Part shown: piece by piece, positions 21,526 through 34,752 of the stretch
Layout: each line of letters begins with the position of its first letter
How positions within the stretch are numbered: the first letter of the stretch is position 1
Assembly (NCBI RefSeq): GCF_000003605.2
Contig: NW_003151255.1
Span: forward strand, 409,672-455,409
Length of the DNA: 45,738 bases
DNA from: Saccoglossus kowalevskii
Lineage: Eukaryota; Hemichordata; Enteropneusta; Harrimaniidae
Reading direction: 5' to 3'
The notes under the pieces: generated by a model
Database searches by the model: none
What the model was told of the DNA's origin: nothing
What the model saw: the letters and a program-made list of their open reading frames with translations, nothing else
Position numbers and translations under genes: made by a program

Positions 21526-22890
21526 TTGGATACATGTGTATGTTCAGATGAATGAAAAATACATACAGAGGGATTCCTTTAAATAATTGTTGAATCTACT
21601 AGTCACAACTGGATAAGTAGATTTTCTCTGTGTTTAGAAGCATAGAATACAAATTTTGAAATTTTTCAAGATATTCATTTAATGCCATTTAAAACTATCT
21701 TTTTTTTATCTGATCATCTTAAAATCTGGAAATGTTATCAGTCACTATGCGATGTCAACCAAGTTCAATTTTAGTGTAATTACCTAGTGCATTTTTCAAG
21801 ATATGGAGTAAAATTTGACTGAAATTTAGACATAGAAGTAAGTGAACAAAATGAAGATATTTATGCTGCTGATAATGATTTACCAATAATATGCTTGCCA
21901 GATCTGTCAATTAGATAAGTGTAGTTTAACCGATAGTTTATGAGTGTAAATTAAAAAAAGTAGTGCAGTTTTTCCTGTTTTTTTTCAAATCTGGCTAGTA
22001 TTTTATTTTGCTTAAATATATTACTGCATTATTATTTAGGAACTTTTTTCGCAATACATGCTATATTATTTTGTAAGGATCATTGAGATTAATACAGTAT
22101 ATGTAGTAATAATTGACTAATATTTTTTAGATACAACAATGTTAATGTTGCTGAACTATTATTTTTCAAGAACTTTCATACAATCCAAGTTATTTTATTC
22201 CATGAGGAGTGTACAGTACATGTAGTATTATTTGAGAAACATGATTATTAAATATTTTTTTTATGTAATTATGGTGATTTTTTTTCTAATATATTTTCCA
22301 CGCAAAATGCTGAGATATTATATCATTGCATCATTTTAGGACATTTATATTCACCTTTGCCATGCTTGGTTAGTTTGTTTTCCATCCATACATTTGTTAT
22401 TTTATCTAGGCTTGCTATGGACAAGGTTGTAATAGTTTTGCTATGTTTAATACAGCTGTCAGACATATTAACACCCTTGGAAATCTTCAGTAAATATTTA
22501 CAATGGAGTCTCAATTTTCCTGAAATAATATTTATCAGAACTGTTTTGTAGGTTTAGATATTTGGGAAACTAAATAATAATAATGATAAATAATTTAATA
22601 CCATTTTTTTTGGTGTCAGAAAAGACAAGGTGCGTCAGTGGATGAGAGATCTAAATATGGTAATTGATTAGTCAATATGCTCTCTGTTTTATCAAACGCC
22701 CATTAACTGTCTGCAAGAAAAAGTTTTGATTGATGATTATCAAATCCATTTAGGATGTTGGCAATACATGAAGGTGTGGTTTTTTGCAGCTGAACTAGTG
22801 CTATGAGGAGGCATTGATTTTTCAATAATCAATACTAGTATTGGATACTTTATGTTTTTCTATTTCATGAATGTACGTATGTGTGCATTG
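21526..22890. other. AT-rich stretch with part of a dispersed repeat
   Basis: 21740-21890 and about 22420-22450 match 19036-19665 in the same order. No gene is supported. Confidence 0.5.
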
Positions 22891-23513
22891 TATATGTACA
22901 GATTATAGCAATTGTTTAGAGGTGCATTGTACTATTAAGTTCAAGGGCTTTAGTTCAATCCTCAAAAATTGCTGACAGGCAGTATTTCTCCCATGCTCTA
23001 GATCAGAAGGTCGTACACTAGGGATTTCCGTAATTCACTACTGTTTTAATCAAACACTACACTCCGAGGTCTGTCTGTTCTATACTCAATCTAATTAAAA
23101 TCAGATATATTGTACGGCATGTATTTATTTTATTTTATTTTATTTTATATATTTTTTTATTTTTTTTTATTTTATTTTATTTTATTTTATTTTATTTTAT
23201 TTTATATTTTATTTTATTTTATTTTATTTTATTTTATATATTTATTTTACTTTTACTTCTTATTATATATGTATAGATTATAGCAATTGTTTAGAGGTGC
23301 ATTGTACTATTAAGTTCAAGGGCTTTAGTTCAATCCTCAAAAATTGCTGATAGGCAGTATTTCTCCCATGTTCTAGATCAGAAGGTTGTACACTAGGGAT
23401 TTCCGTAATTCACTACTGTTTTAATCAAACACTACACTCCGAGGTCTGTCTGTACTTTACTCAATCTAATTAAAATCAGATATATTGTACGGCATGTATT
23501 TATTTTATATATT
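22891..23513. repeat. Direct duplication of about 240 bp around an ATTTT microsatellite
   Basis: About 22891-23130 is repeated at about 23266-23513 with few changes (for example TGACAGGCAG versus TGATAGGCAG, AGGTCGTACAC versus AGGTTGTACAC). An ATTTT/TTTTA tract lies between at 23122-23245. No coding potential. Confidence 0.93.
23122..23245. repeat. ATTTT pentanucleotide microsatellite
   Basis: Near-continuous TTTTA pentamers with a few T-run and TATA interruptions. Confidence 0.95.
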
Positions 23514-24273
23514 TATTTTACTTCTTCTATACTTTTTTTATTATTTTGTATTTTTTTATGTTTTTGGTATATACTTTATATGATTTGGTATTTTTTTAAC
23601 TATCCTCTTGTTGGATTTACAATTACCAAAACTAAAAAACTATCAACAAATAAATAATAGATCAAAATATATTAAAGTAAAATAAATAAAATAAAATTAA
23701 GTTAACTTTAATTTTATACAAAAAAAAATTTAAAAAAAAATCCAAAACTAAGATCTTAATAAGATGGTATTTTACTGCAAGTCCTTGATTCTGTATGTAC
23801 CCCACTGAATTTTGTCATTATTTTCGACCATAAAAACAGTTCAGGATATTGCTTTCAGTTTTTGATCAAAAGATTTGTCATTTTTTATCAAAATTTCATG
23901 TGGGGAGGAACAGACTACAAAATCAATTTGTAAATGGTGCTAAAAATTGACAATGTTGCTTAAAGGTTAACTTGATCATTGACCTAAATGCCAATGGGAA
24001 ATTTGTGTCATTTGTACCAAAACTAACAAAGAAATTATAAAATACATATAAAAATGTGGCAGGGAAATTATTCTTTCATTGGAATTGAAGTTTGTACAAT
24101 AGTTTTACGTGTAATGAATGACTCAAACCCTGAAATCAATTTCCTATGTTTATTATTAAGTGCCAAAATTATGTCTTTCAATACGTTTTTTGTTTAATTT
24201 TAATTTACTTGATTAATAGAAATTTACTAGAAATTTTGACATATTAAGTTTGTTGGGCATTTGGGGTATAAGA

Positions 24274-24482
24274 TACTGTAAAATACTAATTTTTCGCTTG
24301 GAATTAATTTTCGCTATTTTCGCTGAAGGAATGATTCAGTGAAAATAAAATCCAGTGAATATACATTTTTTCCTATATTTTACATTCAACTCACCAAAAA
24401 TCAGTTAAAATAAATTCCATACAAAACAACCAAAAAGTCTTTTCAGCGAAAATGAATTCCAGCTAAAATAAAGTATTTCACA
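24274..24482. mobile_element. AT-rich palindromic MITE, copy 1
   Basis: The left end ACTGTAAAATACTAATTTTT and the right end AATAAAGTATTTCACA are near-inverted repeats. Each is followed inward by a second inverted motif, TTTCGCT/AGCGAAAA. It aligns along its length with 25053-25262 and, in reverse, with 37506-37706. Confidence 0.8.
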
Positions 24483-25052
24483 TTATTTATATTTTTCACC
24501 TTTAACGATGGCGATGATAGATTATATACATTTGTTCATCAGGGTATTGGGAATTGAAATATTCATAAATATTTACGTTATTTGAATTTAAATCATAGTA
24601 AAGATAAACACTCAAGCTAGAACAGAATTCTTTATACATATAACTATGACGACGTAAATATGACGACAACAACATTGGTCAATGCACACATAGCGTGCAT
24701 AAGAAATTTACCTTTCAGAGAATTAAATCATCTGATTTCATTTCCATCCATGATCCTCTTAAGCAATACAATTCTGACTATATGCATCAATAAGAGCAAA
24801 CATATTTAATATGACGTGCCAGTCAGTTTTAATTCTGTCTCCGTCTGTCTTGTGTTAATTCTGTCTGTCTTATGAATTAGCCTCCAGAGATCTAGCGTTT
24901 CCACCACTTTTATCATCATACTTTCAATAGTGATACGATCAGTAGAAATTACAATTTTAATTATTCATTATGAGATATTTAGAAATATGTCATTTCCCTG
25001 CTGAATTAAAAATATGTCTAGCGCATACAGTATATTAGAATATTATATATAT

Positions 25053-25262
25053 ATACTGTAAAATACTTTATTTTCACTTAGAATTAATTTTCGCTATTTT
25101 CACTGAAGGAATGATCCAGTGAAAATAAAATCCAGCGAATATACTTTTGTTCTCATATTTTACATTCAACTCATCAAAAATCAGTGAAAATAAATTCCAT
25201 ACCCGAAAAGTCTTTTCAGCGAAAATTAATTCCAGCTATTAAAATAAAGTATTTTACAGTAT
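25053..25262. mobile_element. AT-rich palindromic MITE, copy 2
   Basis: The best-preserved ends of the family: ATACTGTAAAATACTTTATT at left and AATAAAGTATTTTACAGTAT at right are exact reverse complements. No open frame of note. Confidence 0.85.
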
Positions 25263-28115
25263 GCAAAATGCTTTCAGTGTCCAATGATAATTATATTAAT
25301 TTGACAGCGCCATGTGCGTATGTTATTGAAGATTTTCCATCAATAAGCTATTTTGACAGCTGGACATATCTGCACGTAGTCCTACTGAGTTGTCGGTTAC
25401 TGACGTTGTATTATTAGCACTATAATGGGAAGCCTTGTAGCGTACATTACCAGGCAATTGACTCCTCCCAGGATAGCGTAATTCACCGACTTGGTTTGAT
25501 TGTTCTGTAATGTATTGTGACTAGAGCTGTGCACTCAGTAAAATTCAGTTACTCATTTGTTGTCGGTTCTGGTCTGGTTAAATCCTGTCAATACAAACTT
25601 ATTATTAAGGCAATCTAAGCAAAATGTGCATAATAAACATATTTATTCACTACTCTATTCCACGCATTATTGGTATACAATAAGTTTTCAATGATATGAT
25701 AATATATGATATGATAAACAATTTCAATCAAGCTGGCTTGTGCATTCTAGCAAGTGTATAATGTCTCTGTCTGTCTTCCTGATCATACATTCACGTTGTT
25801 GTACATGTATGTTCAATTATGACCACAGCCCATATGGCACTTTTCGAGGGGCGAATCTACATCACGAAATATTGTATGTTGCTAAGATGTGCGCCACTGT
25901 ATCATGCATTTCTATGGGCTCTGCACGAACTGGTGAAAACAGCTAAAATCTAGAAAACAGTGCAAAAAAATTAACAGAGACAATCCTGAACAATCAAATT
26001 TATATATGTTGGACATGTATGTGGGGGTAATCTCGTTTCACTGCTCAGAGGAGTCTCAACAACTAGCACAAAGTACAGTTTTTGTGAGAGTTTTCGACCT
26101 CTGTTTTCCATGAGTTGTGGTTGCCAGGAAGAGAAAATGCCCGGATGTTCGTTCTCGAAAATTTTCTTTCACTGGTACATAGTAAGTTGTTTGGAGAGGG
26201 TGGCAGGGATGTCACAATCATACTGTCAGTAGTACATTTATTTACCGGTATGTAAATGATACATGTAGATGCGTATCAAAATTAACACATTTACCATACT
26301 CGTCTGACTTAGCGCTCAGGATACTCAGCTCCAGGAAGCATGTTTTTTAGAGAGGGGGGTGCTTGCTTGACAATTATGCAAATAACAATTTTAATTCACC
26401 ATGTGCCAGATTAGAGGGAAACGTTTCTTTTGGGAAAATAAAATTGTAAAATTAGTTCTACAACACTGTTACAATGTATGAAATATGCACATTTTATTAC
26501 AATATTATTTACCTACATTTAGAATTTACAGACTGTAGGTCAAGCTCTCTATGTAAGCTCTCGAGGCAAAGCAATTTCCGCCTTGATTTTTTTATGCATG
26601 ATTCGACCTGCAGCAACGTCTTTGGTTTGACAAGACACCACGTACATTCACCTCTAGTTGACCAAATAAGTTACAGCGTTCCCATTCTAGTTCTCGAACA
26701 TAATTATTTTAATAAACACCTAGTACTTGTACATTTGTATGCTGTAAACATTGACAAAAATAGAGAATCATCAAAACCTACTTTTAGTGTGTTTATGGTG
26801 ATAACATTTTACGAAAGTTACTGTGAATCCTGTCTTTAGGACCCCGGTGAAGAAGTAAAAGATGACCAGTTTTGAAATCATATCTATTTTAAAAATAAAA
26901 GAACAAGAAAAAGAATTGCTGATTGTTATCGTCTACAATCAGGTCAGCCAAGAAATTCCAATTTCTTTTTCCCTATAGTCAGTGATCTCACTATGTACAA
27001 GTACCTTCAAATGAATTTAAGTTTTCCGTTTTGTTTCAACAACTTAATTTGTATTTTACACTCGGGATTGTGGCACGCATAGCGTGTTCTGCTTAGTCTT
27101 CACTTCTGTTCGGTACGCTGTTTGGGATTACACAACTAAAGATAACATGTTTGTTGCCATGGTGACTCGTACAACATTGCGTTTCTTAGCCAATTATCAA
27201 CTTCACAGAGGGTAACATATGACAAATCATGAAAGTGTCCAAACAGCGAACTGAAATACACCAATTATAACATATGCTTTATAAAGCTATATAAACAGTA
27301 TATTTTCCTGATTTTTAAAATTTCCATGAAATGAGGGATATTCCATGAAATTAGTCTCGGCTGTTTGGTGGTGAAAGTGACATAATTTAATATACTGCTG
27401 TACATAATTTGCATGCTACTGGTGAAATATTAGCGAAAGCCAACTGGGTCAAAGTTCATCTTTGTTAATTGAGATTAAAAGAAATCACTGCCAGGGACCT
27501 CAGAAAATCTTTTACATTTGGCAATTAAACAGTAAGTTGTCAATCAGTTTTACAGTATATTTATAAAGCCAATTAGTCAATAAGAACTCAGTGAATAAAT
27601 TAATCTCTACCTGCCATCTTTAAGACACCACATTCGTCACTCTGTGTCCTGTTTGAAATTGGTCCCATGCACCTCATACAAATTTTCATTTGAAATCACA
27701 TACCACATATTTAACGAAACGTAACCCTAACGTATCATCGTTCATATTTGAATAAATACTCTATGTCATTGCTATGCGCTGTTGAGGCTCATCGGGCAAA
27801 CAGCTTTTTCAGCTGTGCAGAATTCCATAAATGAATAAAATTAATAATAATACCAATAATAACGAAATAATATTACCAACATTTTACTCTGTCAGCCATA
27901 AAACAGCATGGCATAAATCATTATATGTGATGTTAAATTCACTATCAAAACATTTAAGGTGCTGTTAACACAATTGAGATATACGTCACTGACATCACTG
28001 TATAGTTAAATCATGACAAAATGGGATCGTAAACAAACTACAATAAAGCATAGAATAGATGAAGAATGTAAAAACATATTAATTTGATTATTTCCCTGAT
28101 AGAGCTCACACTCAC
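25263..28115. other. Non-coding stretch with one dispersed repeat
   Basis: About 26497-26645 matches 44833-44990 (shared GCAAAGCAATTT and CAACGTC within a longer diverged alignment). The 121-codon frame at 26474 overlies this repeat, so it is not called. Nothing else recognised. Confidence 0.5.
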
Positions 28116-28251
28116 ATCTTGTACATGTACATGTATATAATGGTGTTTTCTCCTCATCCAATTCATGCATTGCGCTGCGATTGGGTGGGTTGTTATGATA
28201 TGGATAACGCAGGATTATCTCCATAATCCTTTCCTTGTGTTCCAAGGTCAT
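28116..28251 (-). CDS. Possible minus-strand first exon, unidentified
   Basis: An ATG at 28251-28249 in fair context (GACCATGA) opens 45 codons plus one base, up to a GTGAGT donor at 28115-28110. The start reads MTLEHKERIMEIILRYPYHN and then NPPNRSAMHELDEEKTP. The charged composition is unlike the random frames nearby, but the tail runs into an ACATGTAC simple repeat and I recognise no family. No partner exon found. Chance remains likely. Confidence 0.2.
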
Positions 28252-28934
28252 GGTCTAGATAGGTTCAACATGTATTCCGAATCTCTAAAACCACATTGCA
28301 GTGATTAATTCCAACAACCGTCATTACAATCACTCAGAATCCAAGATTTTAATCTTGTCAATTTCCATATAAAAGACATGCAGTATCAAACAAATCAGCC
28401 TGTGGCATTTTGTTCCGTATTATTTTTTAAATCAATAAAGGCTATGTTTTTAAAGGTAAAAATCATCAAGTGTATTGCTATAATGTGAAACGAAATTTTT
28501 GATATTACCAACCGATTACTCATCTTTTATGTAAATACTTTCTACTGGGTGTTCACCTACATGTACAGTGTATAGAGTACGTACATCTTATGAACAGGAA
28601 ATGAAATCAGACAAGTGGAAATTGACATCCTCCTGTAACTAGCATCTATATGATCAACACATGACATTGGGGAGGAACGTTTTATTATAAAACTGTTTCC
28701 GTGTGCACCACATCAAGAATCATATAACAAAAATCAACACAAACTGAAACTGTGTACAATTGTAATTATAATGATTATTTATTATTTTATAATATAATAA
28801 CAATAATTATTTCTTAATTTGTATCTCTTAGAAAAGATACATAACAAAACAACAAGAAAACAACAACAAAACCACAAAGCTCCAAACTCATTCTAAAACA
28901 CAGTTACCGGTACTATCTGTTATTAAGATTGGCC

Positions 28935-29051
28935 TTACAGGGCGGTGGTCGTCACACCGCTTTGTTCATTATGGCACCCATATCATTTAAAATACAACGT
29001 TTGTGTACATGAAATTGGAACATGCACTGCGCGATGACCACCGCCCTGTAA
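28935..29051. mobile_element. 117-bp MITE sharing ends with the TTAA family
   Basis: TTACAGGGCGGTGGTCGTC at left and its reverse complement (18 of 19) at right. The core AGGGCGGTGGTCGTC is the same as the TTAA elements at 4331 and 38276, but the outer bases are TTAC/GTAA and the interior is unrelated and shorter. Probably a deletion derivative or sister family using the same transposase. Confidence 0.75.
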
Positions 29052-32000
29052 AGAATTGAGCTGTGGGAAGTCGCATATAAGATGTACGAGGTAATGTATA
29101 TTTCTTATCTTCATACAGGTACTGTAGTTTACGAGTACATTGTAATAGTCTGTCCCTGCTACATAAGATACATGTTTTGGCACTTAGTGCATGCAATAAG
29201 CTCTGATTACTGACTCACTGCTGTGTGGTTTATTGAGAGATTAAGGGTGGAGCATATAGGGTACATGTAGTGACATACGTTGTTAACACAATACTGACAG
29301 TTACAAATGGATTGTAATTATCATTAATTATATGTTGACTTGTCATAGATGGAGAAGAATTGATTTAATGTACATATATTAAAAGTAATGGTTACAACAC
29401 AGTGTGTGTTTGCACGTTGGGAAAATATTGTGTATTATATATGTGTTATAAACATTGCTATGGGTCAATCTCATATTGAACACAAAGTCGTGTAGAGGCC
29501 ATTACACTTTTAAACTGCATTAACGCTATTTTGTTCCATGCATTTCTTTGCCATTTTTAAACAATTTTTTAGGTACTTGTAATGATGAGCCAGTATGACT
29601 TTGGAGGTAGCCAATGAATGCACAGAGTGTAAAACAGTATTAAGGATGTATACATGTATGCTATGCACATACATGTATAAACAGCGCTAGAAACTTTTTA
29701 GAATTTTATTCCAAATGAATTATTATTATTATGATAAATATATGCCATGTTAACAGACATGTCACCTTTTCTTTTCACTGTTTGTATCATACAGGTAATT
29801 TTGGTTCAGTATTCATCAATTCAAATGTACAAAAAAAAAAGCCAGAGAGAAAATGATAGACCATACATCACCTGAAACTGTTTAAAATTAAGTGTGAATA
29901 AAGTGGTCTGTTTCTCAATACCGTAATTGCCACATTAGGGGTGCACATAACTAAAAATTCCATTTATTAATAACATATTTTGATTGTAGACAAATAATTT
30001 ATGTAATTGTATGCACTACATTTGTACTAATAGAATGAATACTGTACATTATTTCATCATTGCATCTTTGGAAACTGTGTTGCTATCTAGACAGACTGAT
30101 GATAGTTCAATTTAAATCAAATATCCTCTCAGATTCTACTTTTCATTATTCATACTCTGTTTTTGTTCCCAACTTTTAATGCTGTTTTTAGGAAAAACCC
30201 GATAATAATTAGTTATTTTAAGTGACTTTTAACAAAGTATATTAAAAGCAACTTGATGGGATTGCGTGTTACGCATAATTTGATTATTTTTATTCTAAAA
30301 GGGGTCACATCGGGATGTTTTTTTCAAGATTCCTGTCTCGTACTGAGGTTATACCAGAGTCTCTTGACCCCTGACCCTAGACTTGATTCTCGACATCTGT
30401 GTTAACCTTAGTAATATCTTGGGTATATATTAATATTTTACATGTTGGTACCCCCTAGGCTGAAAAAACTGTGCAATATATTGGCTAATTATTCATCAAT
30501 TATTGAAAAATGTCACTTGCTATAAGGTTTTCGTGGAATTATTGCATTAAAATGAAGCAGCCAGCTTGAGCAAGCAAACAACCAACAGAGTTTTGTACTT
30601 CTTTTTTTTCCCATACATTGTATGGGATCCACATTGAACTTGATGCATTGTGACAATCATCTGTCAATCGCCTGTCATCTATTATTGAAATATTAATTAA
30701 TATTGGGATATTACAATACTTTGATACAATATCTAGACTTGCTAATCCTAACTATTTTCTCTTTACGATATATGTTCAGTTATTTCTTTTTTTTATCTTA
30801 AGTTTTTCCGCCAACATCCCGTTGCACTATTTTGCACAATTATATGTATTTTCTTAAAAAAAATTATTAATTAGGCTCCACATTTCCACCTTAAATTCCA
30901 TGTCTTGATCACTGGTTTATTTTGTTATAGAACGCCTACATGTGAGTTGACTGCGGTTTCCAATGAGATAAAGTTGAAATAAATGGACGAGGAATAAGGA
31001 ATAATTGGGTAGGGAGGGGGAGGAGGGATTTACACGCATATACATTTGGATTCATTTGAGACCAGCAAACCGTAATAAAGCTTAAATATTTAATACGTAT
31101 TAGGTGTTCTGAGAAGCTTTTAACAGATTTACCAGTCTAGTTTCTCAAATAGTATAGATTAAAGTTGACAGTCTTCGTACTTTATCTGTGATAAATGAGT
31201 AAGATATGATTTGTTTAGGTGAAAAAAACAAATATTTCCGAGGAGATTCGTTAAAAGAAGTTGAAAATAGAATTGTTAAAAAATTGGCACTCAATACATC
31301 ATTATGACATGTAATGCCTGCACTTTAATCTCTTGGGCAAACGATTTTTAAAAAGCTTACTTTAAATAAAAAAAGGATTTTGCATCTTATCAGTTGGAAT
31401 CTTGTGTCTCAAACATTTTTAGGGGGTTTTCAGTTTCAAAGCATGTTTTGTTGATCAACATCAACCTTTAATGTATGTATTAAAAACATTATTTAATAAA
31501 ATGTGGAACATATATCTTGTTCTTGTGGTATTGTTTAATCATAATAAAAAAAAAATAAAAACTACAACAAAAATTTTTCAATTTTGGGGGGTTGACCATT
31601 AGAGGAGGGGGTAAATAAACTATAGAAAAACTCAAATCTAAAAGTTGAAAGAAAAAAAAATGACAGTTTTTTCTATCGTCTTCCCACCAGAGTTTCAGAT
31701 AATGAACTATGTTACATTCTGTATTCTGATTTTATTTTATTTGAATGCACTTTTGAAGTTTGCAGATTAGGTAATAAAAGCAGCTGATCATTTTCAGATT
31801 TCAATTATTCTACAGTTATAAAATATTTATTTCTGTGAATTCTCCTGCTTATTAATTTGCTTGCCTTTAATCATATACCTTTTGGTTGTGACATGTTTTG
31901 TTTTGATATACATATACTAATATTAACCTTTAGAACACCGTAGCATTTCCCGCCAAAATGTTGTTGCTACATTTTGAAAAATTTCATTATTTTCCTATAA

Positions 32001-33090
32001 TATTTGTATTAATTTTTAACCAAATGAACATAATTTTTCATTCTTTTAAGGCCTTGATAAAAATTTTCAAAATATTGATAAAAAAAAAAAAATGCGATTT
32101 GTATTTTCTGAGAAGACAAAATGTAGGTTACGCCATGCTATAACCTATGAAGGTACTTTGACTGATATAAATAATATAGTACATCTCATGGAAATCATTT
32201 TATGTATTATTTGCTTAGGCTTCGGCTTACCAAGTACAGGCATTGTACAGCCAGTGTATGAAATGACATTTGCTCTCTTCCATATCAGTAGTGGCGGCAT
32301 TGCTTTGATGTGCAGATCGGGATAAACTTCTCAACGATCATACGTAGGGATTCATAAATTTCATATCAGACATGATTTGTAACATTTTTATAACGTGGCT
32401 GTGGTAACCATTCAATATAAATTAAATTTTTTAAAGTTGAAAATATCATCTCATCTATCATAGGACAGTGCAACCATTCATGCTTATCAAATGTTGAATT
32501 GCTCGCATTGTTCGATGATCACATAAGATTCTTCTCTGATTTCATATAACTATTATTAATTCACAAACTGTAATAACATAATTTAAGCGTATATTTAATA
32601 CATGTAAATCTCGCATACTTTTAAAATTTAATCACTAATTATTTATCAGGTTTTCGTAATTTATTGGCTTCTGAAATTTCGATCGGATCACACAATTGTG
32701 CTGTTTTTTGGTCTCGAAAATTTCGCCCACCTTAGATTTTTTTCCTTCTTTGACTAAATGACTAAAGGCTCCACTGTAATAGGCTTTAACGAATGAAAAC
32801 AAAAATAGATGAACTGACGGAATGTGGTATTAGAGAATAATCATCTAATACCAAAGATATACACACAAAAATAACTTAAATAAGCTCTAATAGCATTGCT
32901 GTTTTTTAACACTTGATTGATATCATATCCGCCATGTTTTCTTCATTACAAGTTGAACTTAGTATGGTGTCCTTTAACCTGTTAGGTCAAGAGTGCCATT
33001 AACCAATTAGAATAATGTGTTGTACTACTGAAAGTTTCCAAATATTTTCGGTTGTATAATTCGTTATTTTCGAAGTTTGCAGTATGGTTT
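29052..33090. other. Non-coding stretch
   Basis: AT-rich. Open frames (31958-32143, 32092-32325) show low-complexity or random composition. No supported gene or RNA. Confidence 0.5.
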
Positions 33091-33099
33091 ATTATGTCC

Positions 33100-33649
33100 T
33101 AGCTCTGCGTACAGTGCTGTGTGTACGGGGACGCGTTTGGTTGATAGATGTCCCCACCACAGCCCTGCGTACATGTACCTCCATAGACAAAGTCCGGGAC
33201 TTTGAAAAATATAACTTGTTTAATGAAATAACATGCCCAGGTACCAAAAATGATGATCAATTACCAGATATATCTAGAACTCCCAGTTCGGAGTCCAGTT
33301 GTGGATGAAATCAGCTACTTTGCCCTAAAAACAAACTCATTCTCTCGCGTGAATGAAATTAAAAATGGCGGCGTTTGGTGGATAATCCCTCTGGTTTACA
33401 ATTTGTCTGTCTTTACTAGTTGTTATTTAAGGACATTTCAGTTTCAGATAACTTTGTAATTTTTGTTACGGATAACTATCGCCATTTCAACCGATTTCGG
33501 CTGGGAAACTACTTATTAAAAGTTATTTTTAACTTGCGCACCAATTACGGTGCGCTCCCGGACTTTGTCTATGGAGGTACGCAGGGCTGTGGTGGGGACA
33601 TCTATCAACCAAATGCGTCCTCTTACACACAGCACTGTACGCAGGGCTA
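33100..33649. mobile_element. 550-bp foldback MITE with about 100-bp inverted ends and 9-bp target duplication
   Basis: The left arm 33100-33199 and right arm 33556-33649 are near-perfect reverse complements. They begin TAGCYCTGCGTACAGTGCTG and end AAAGTCCGGGA; the left arm has an extra 6-base ATGTAC. ATTATGTCC lies directly outside both ends (33091-33099, 33650-33658). Long inverted ends plus a 9-bp duplication fit a non-autonomous Mutator-like element. The interior (33200-33555) has no transposase. Frames at 33084-33650 are part of the element. Confidence 0.88.
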
Positions 33650-34610
33650 ATTATGTCCTTGAAAAATAGTGATCAAGGAAAAGAGTTTTAACAGATTTTA
33701 TGATGATATTAACAGATGAAATGTATCCCATTTGTGCAATACGTTTTTTTTTACGCCGATAAAACTGAGTTGTATTCGTATTTGTGCCCATAAAACATCA
33801 CAACTGATTGTGTTAAGACAAAAATATTTTTCAAAACTAATTATTGAAAGCGGTCATCATTTAGAGTTTTTACGGAAATCAATGCATGCTTTTTCTTTAA
33901 AATATCCCTCACAACCTTATTGGATTCTAACATGTAAATGTAGTTTGGTTTGGACTACTTTTTAAAAAACCTAAATGTGTGTGACCTTCTTATACTTAAT
34001 TCCAAATTTTGTTCTGTCTCCTTAATATTCAAAATAGACCTAAATTTGTTAAATATGTGTGAAATGCTGCTTCAAAAGTTTGGCTGGAAAAATTCAAAGG
34101 ATTTATGCGAATCACTAGAATGTGTTGTAATTGATCAAAATAGTAAGCACTTTATCTGAATTTAAAAGACTGATATTTTAGATTTAATTGTCAGTAAAAA
34201 AAAAACATATGCAATAAATAGAGGCTGGCAACAAAAAAGTTACTGTTTAATATCGCAATGAAAAATGTCAAATCAAATCTGAACTAGAATAAAATGCTCT
34301 GTGCATGAAAACCACGATCCAAAGCAAGAAATCAAATCAGCACTTCAAACTAATCATTTTGAATGACAGATTAATCGGTATTGATCTGAAGGTTATTCAG
34401 TTTAACCGAATCCCATGAAACCCGAGTCAACGTGGGTTCGGCTGCTTATGATGTGTACGTACAAATTAGTATGACCAGTGTTGGCGTGCCATTGAGAAAT
34501 GGCTGGGTTCCTGTCCCATGATAGTATCAGATATACATATACTCCAGGCTTTGAAGTGTTTTCCTCATAGGATAGCCGATAATCTGATTACGTTCTTCTG
34601 ATTCCCAAAG

Positions 34611-34752
34611 AACCAGTCAGCATGCAGACAAGCGCCAGGGGTATACGCTTGTACATTTATGTTATTCTGAGAGACGGCCAAGCTGTTCAGCCTCTGAAAT
34701 ATCAAAGGTTTACTCCCCTGGAGGAGCTGCTCAACATTGGACTGCGCATGCA
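34611..34752 (+). CDS. Orphan internal exon, unidentified protein
   Basis: A 142-base plus-strand exon. The upstream side has a pyrimidine-rich CGTTCTTCTGATTCCCAAAG and the downstream side a strong donor GTGAGT at 34753. Phase is 1 in and 2 out. The open frame holds 46 full codons: PVSMQTSARG, then IRLYIYVILRDGQAVQPLKY, then QRFTPLEELLNIGLRM. Its base composition is near 50% GC, well above the flanks, and codon endings are coding-like (CTG CTC GAG GAG). The pattern strand-RDGQ-strand-F-x-x-LEELL loosely recalls a ubiquitin-like or doublecortin-type fold, but this is a guess and I do not name a family. I found no partner exon. The minus-strand frame over the same place is a shadow. Confidence 0.55.

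Noticed and set aside
26474..26839. 121-codon plus-strand frame
   Set aside because: It overlaps a dispersed repeat also present at 44833-44990, with no splice or family support.
33084..33650. Reading frames across the 33-kb region
   Set aside because: They are parts of a foldback MITE with inverted arms.
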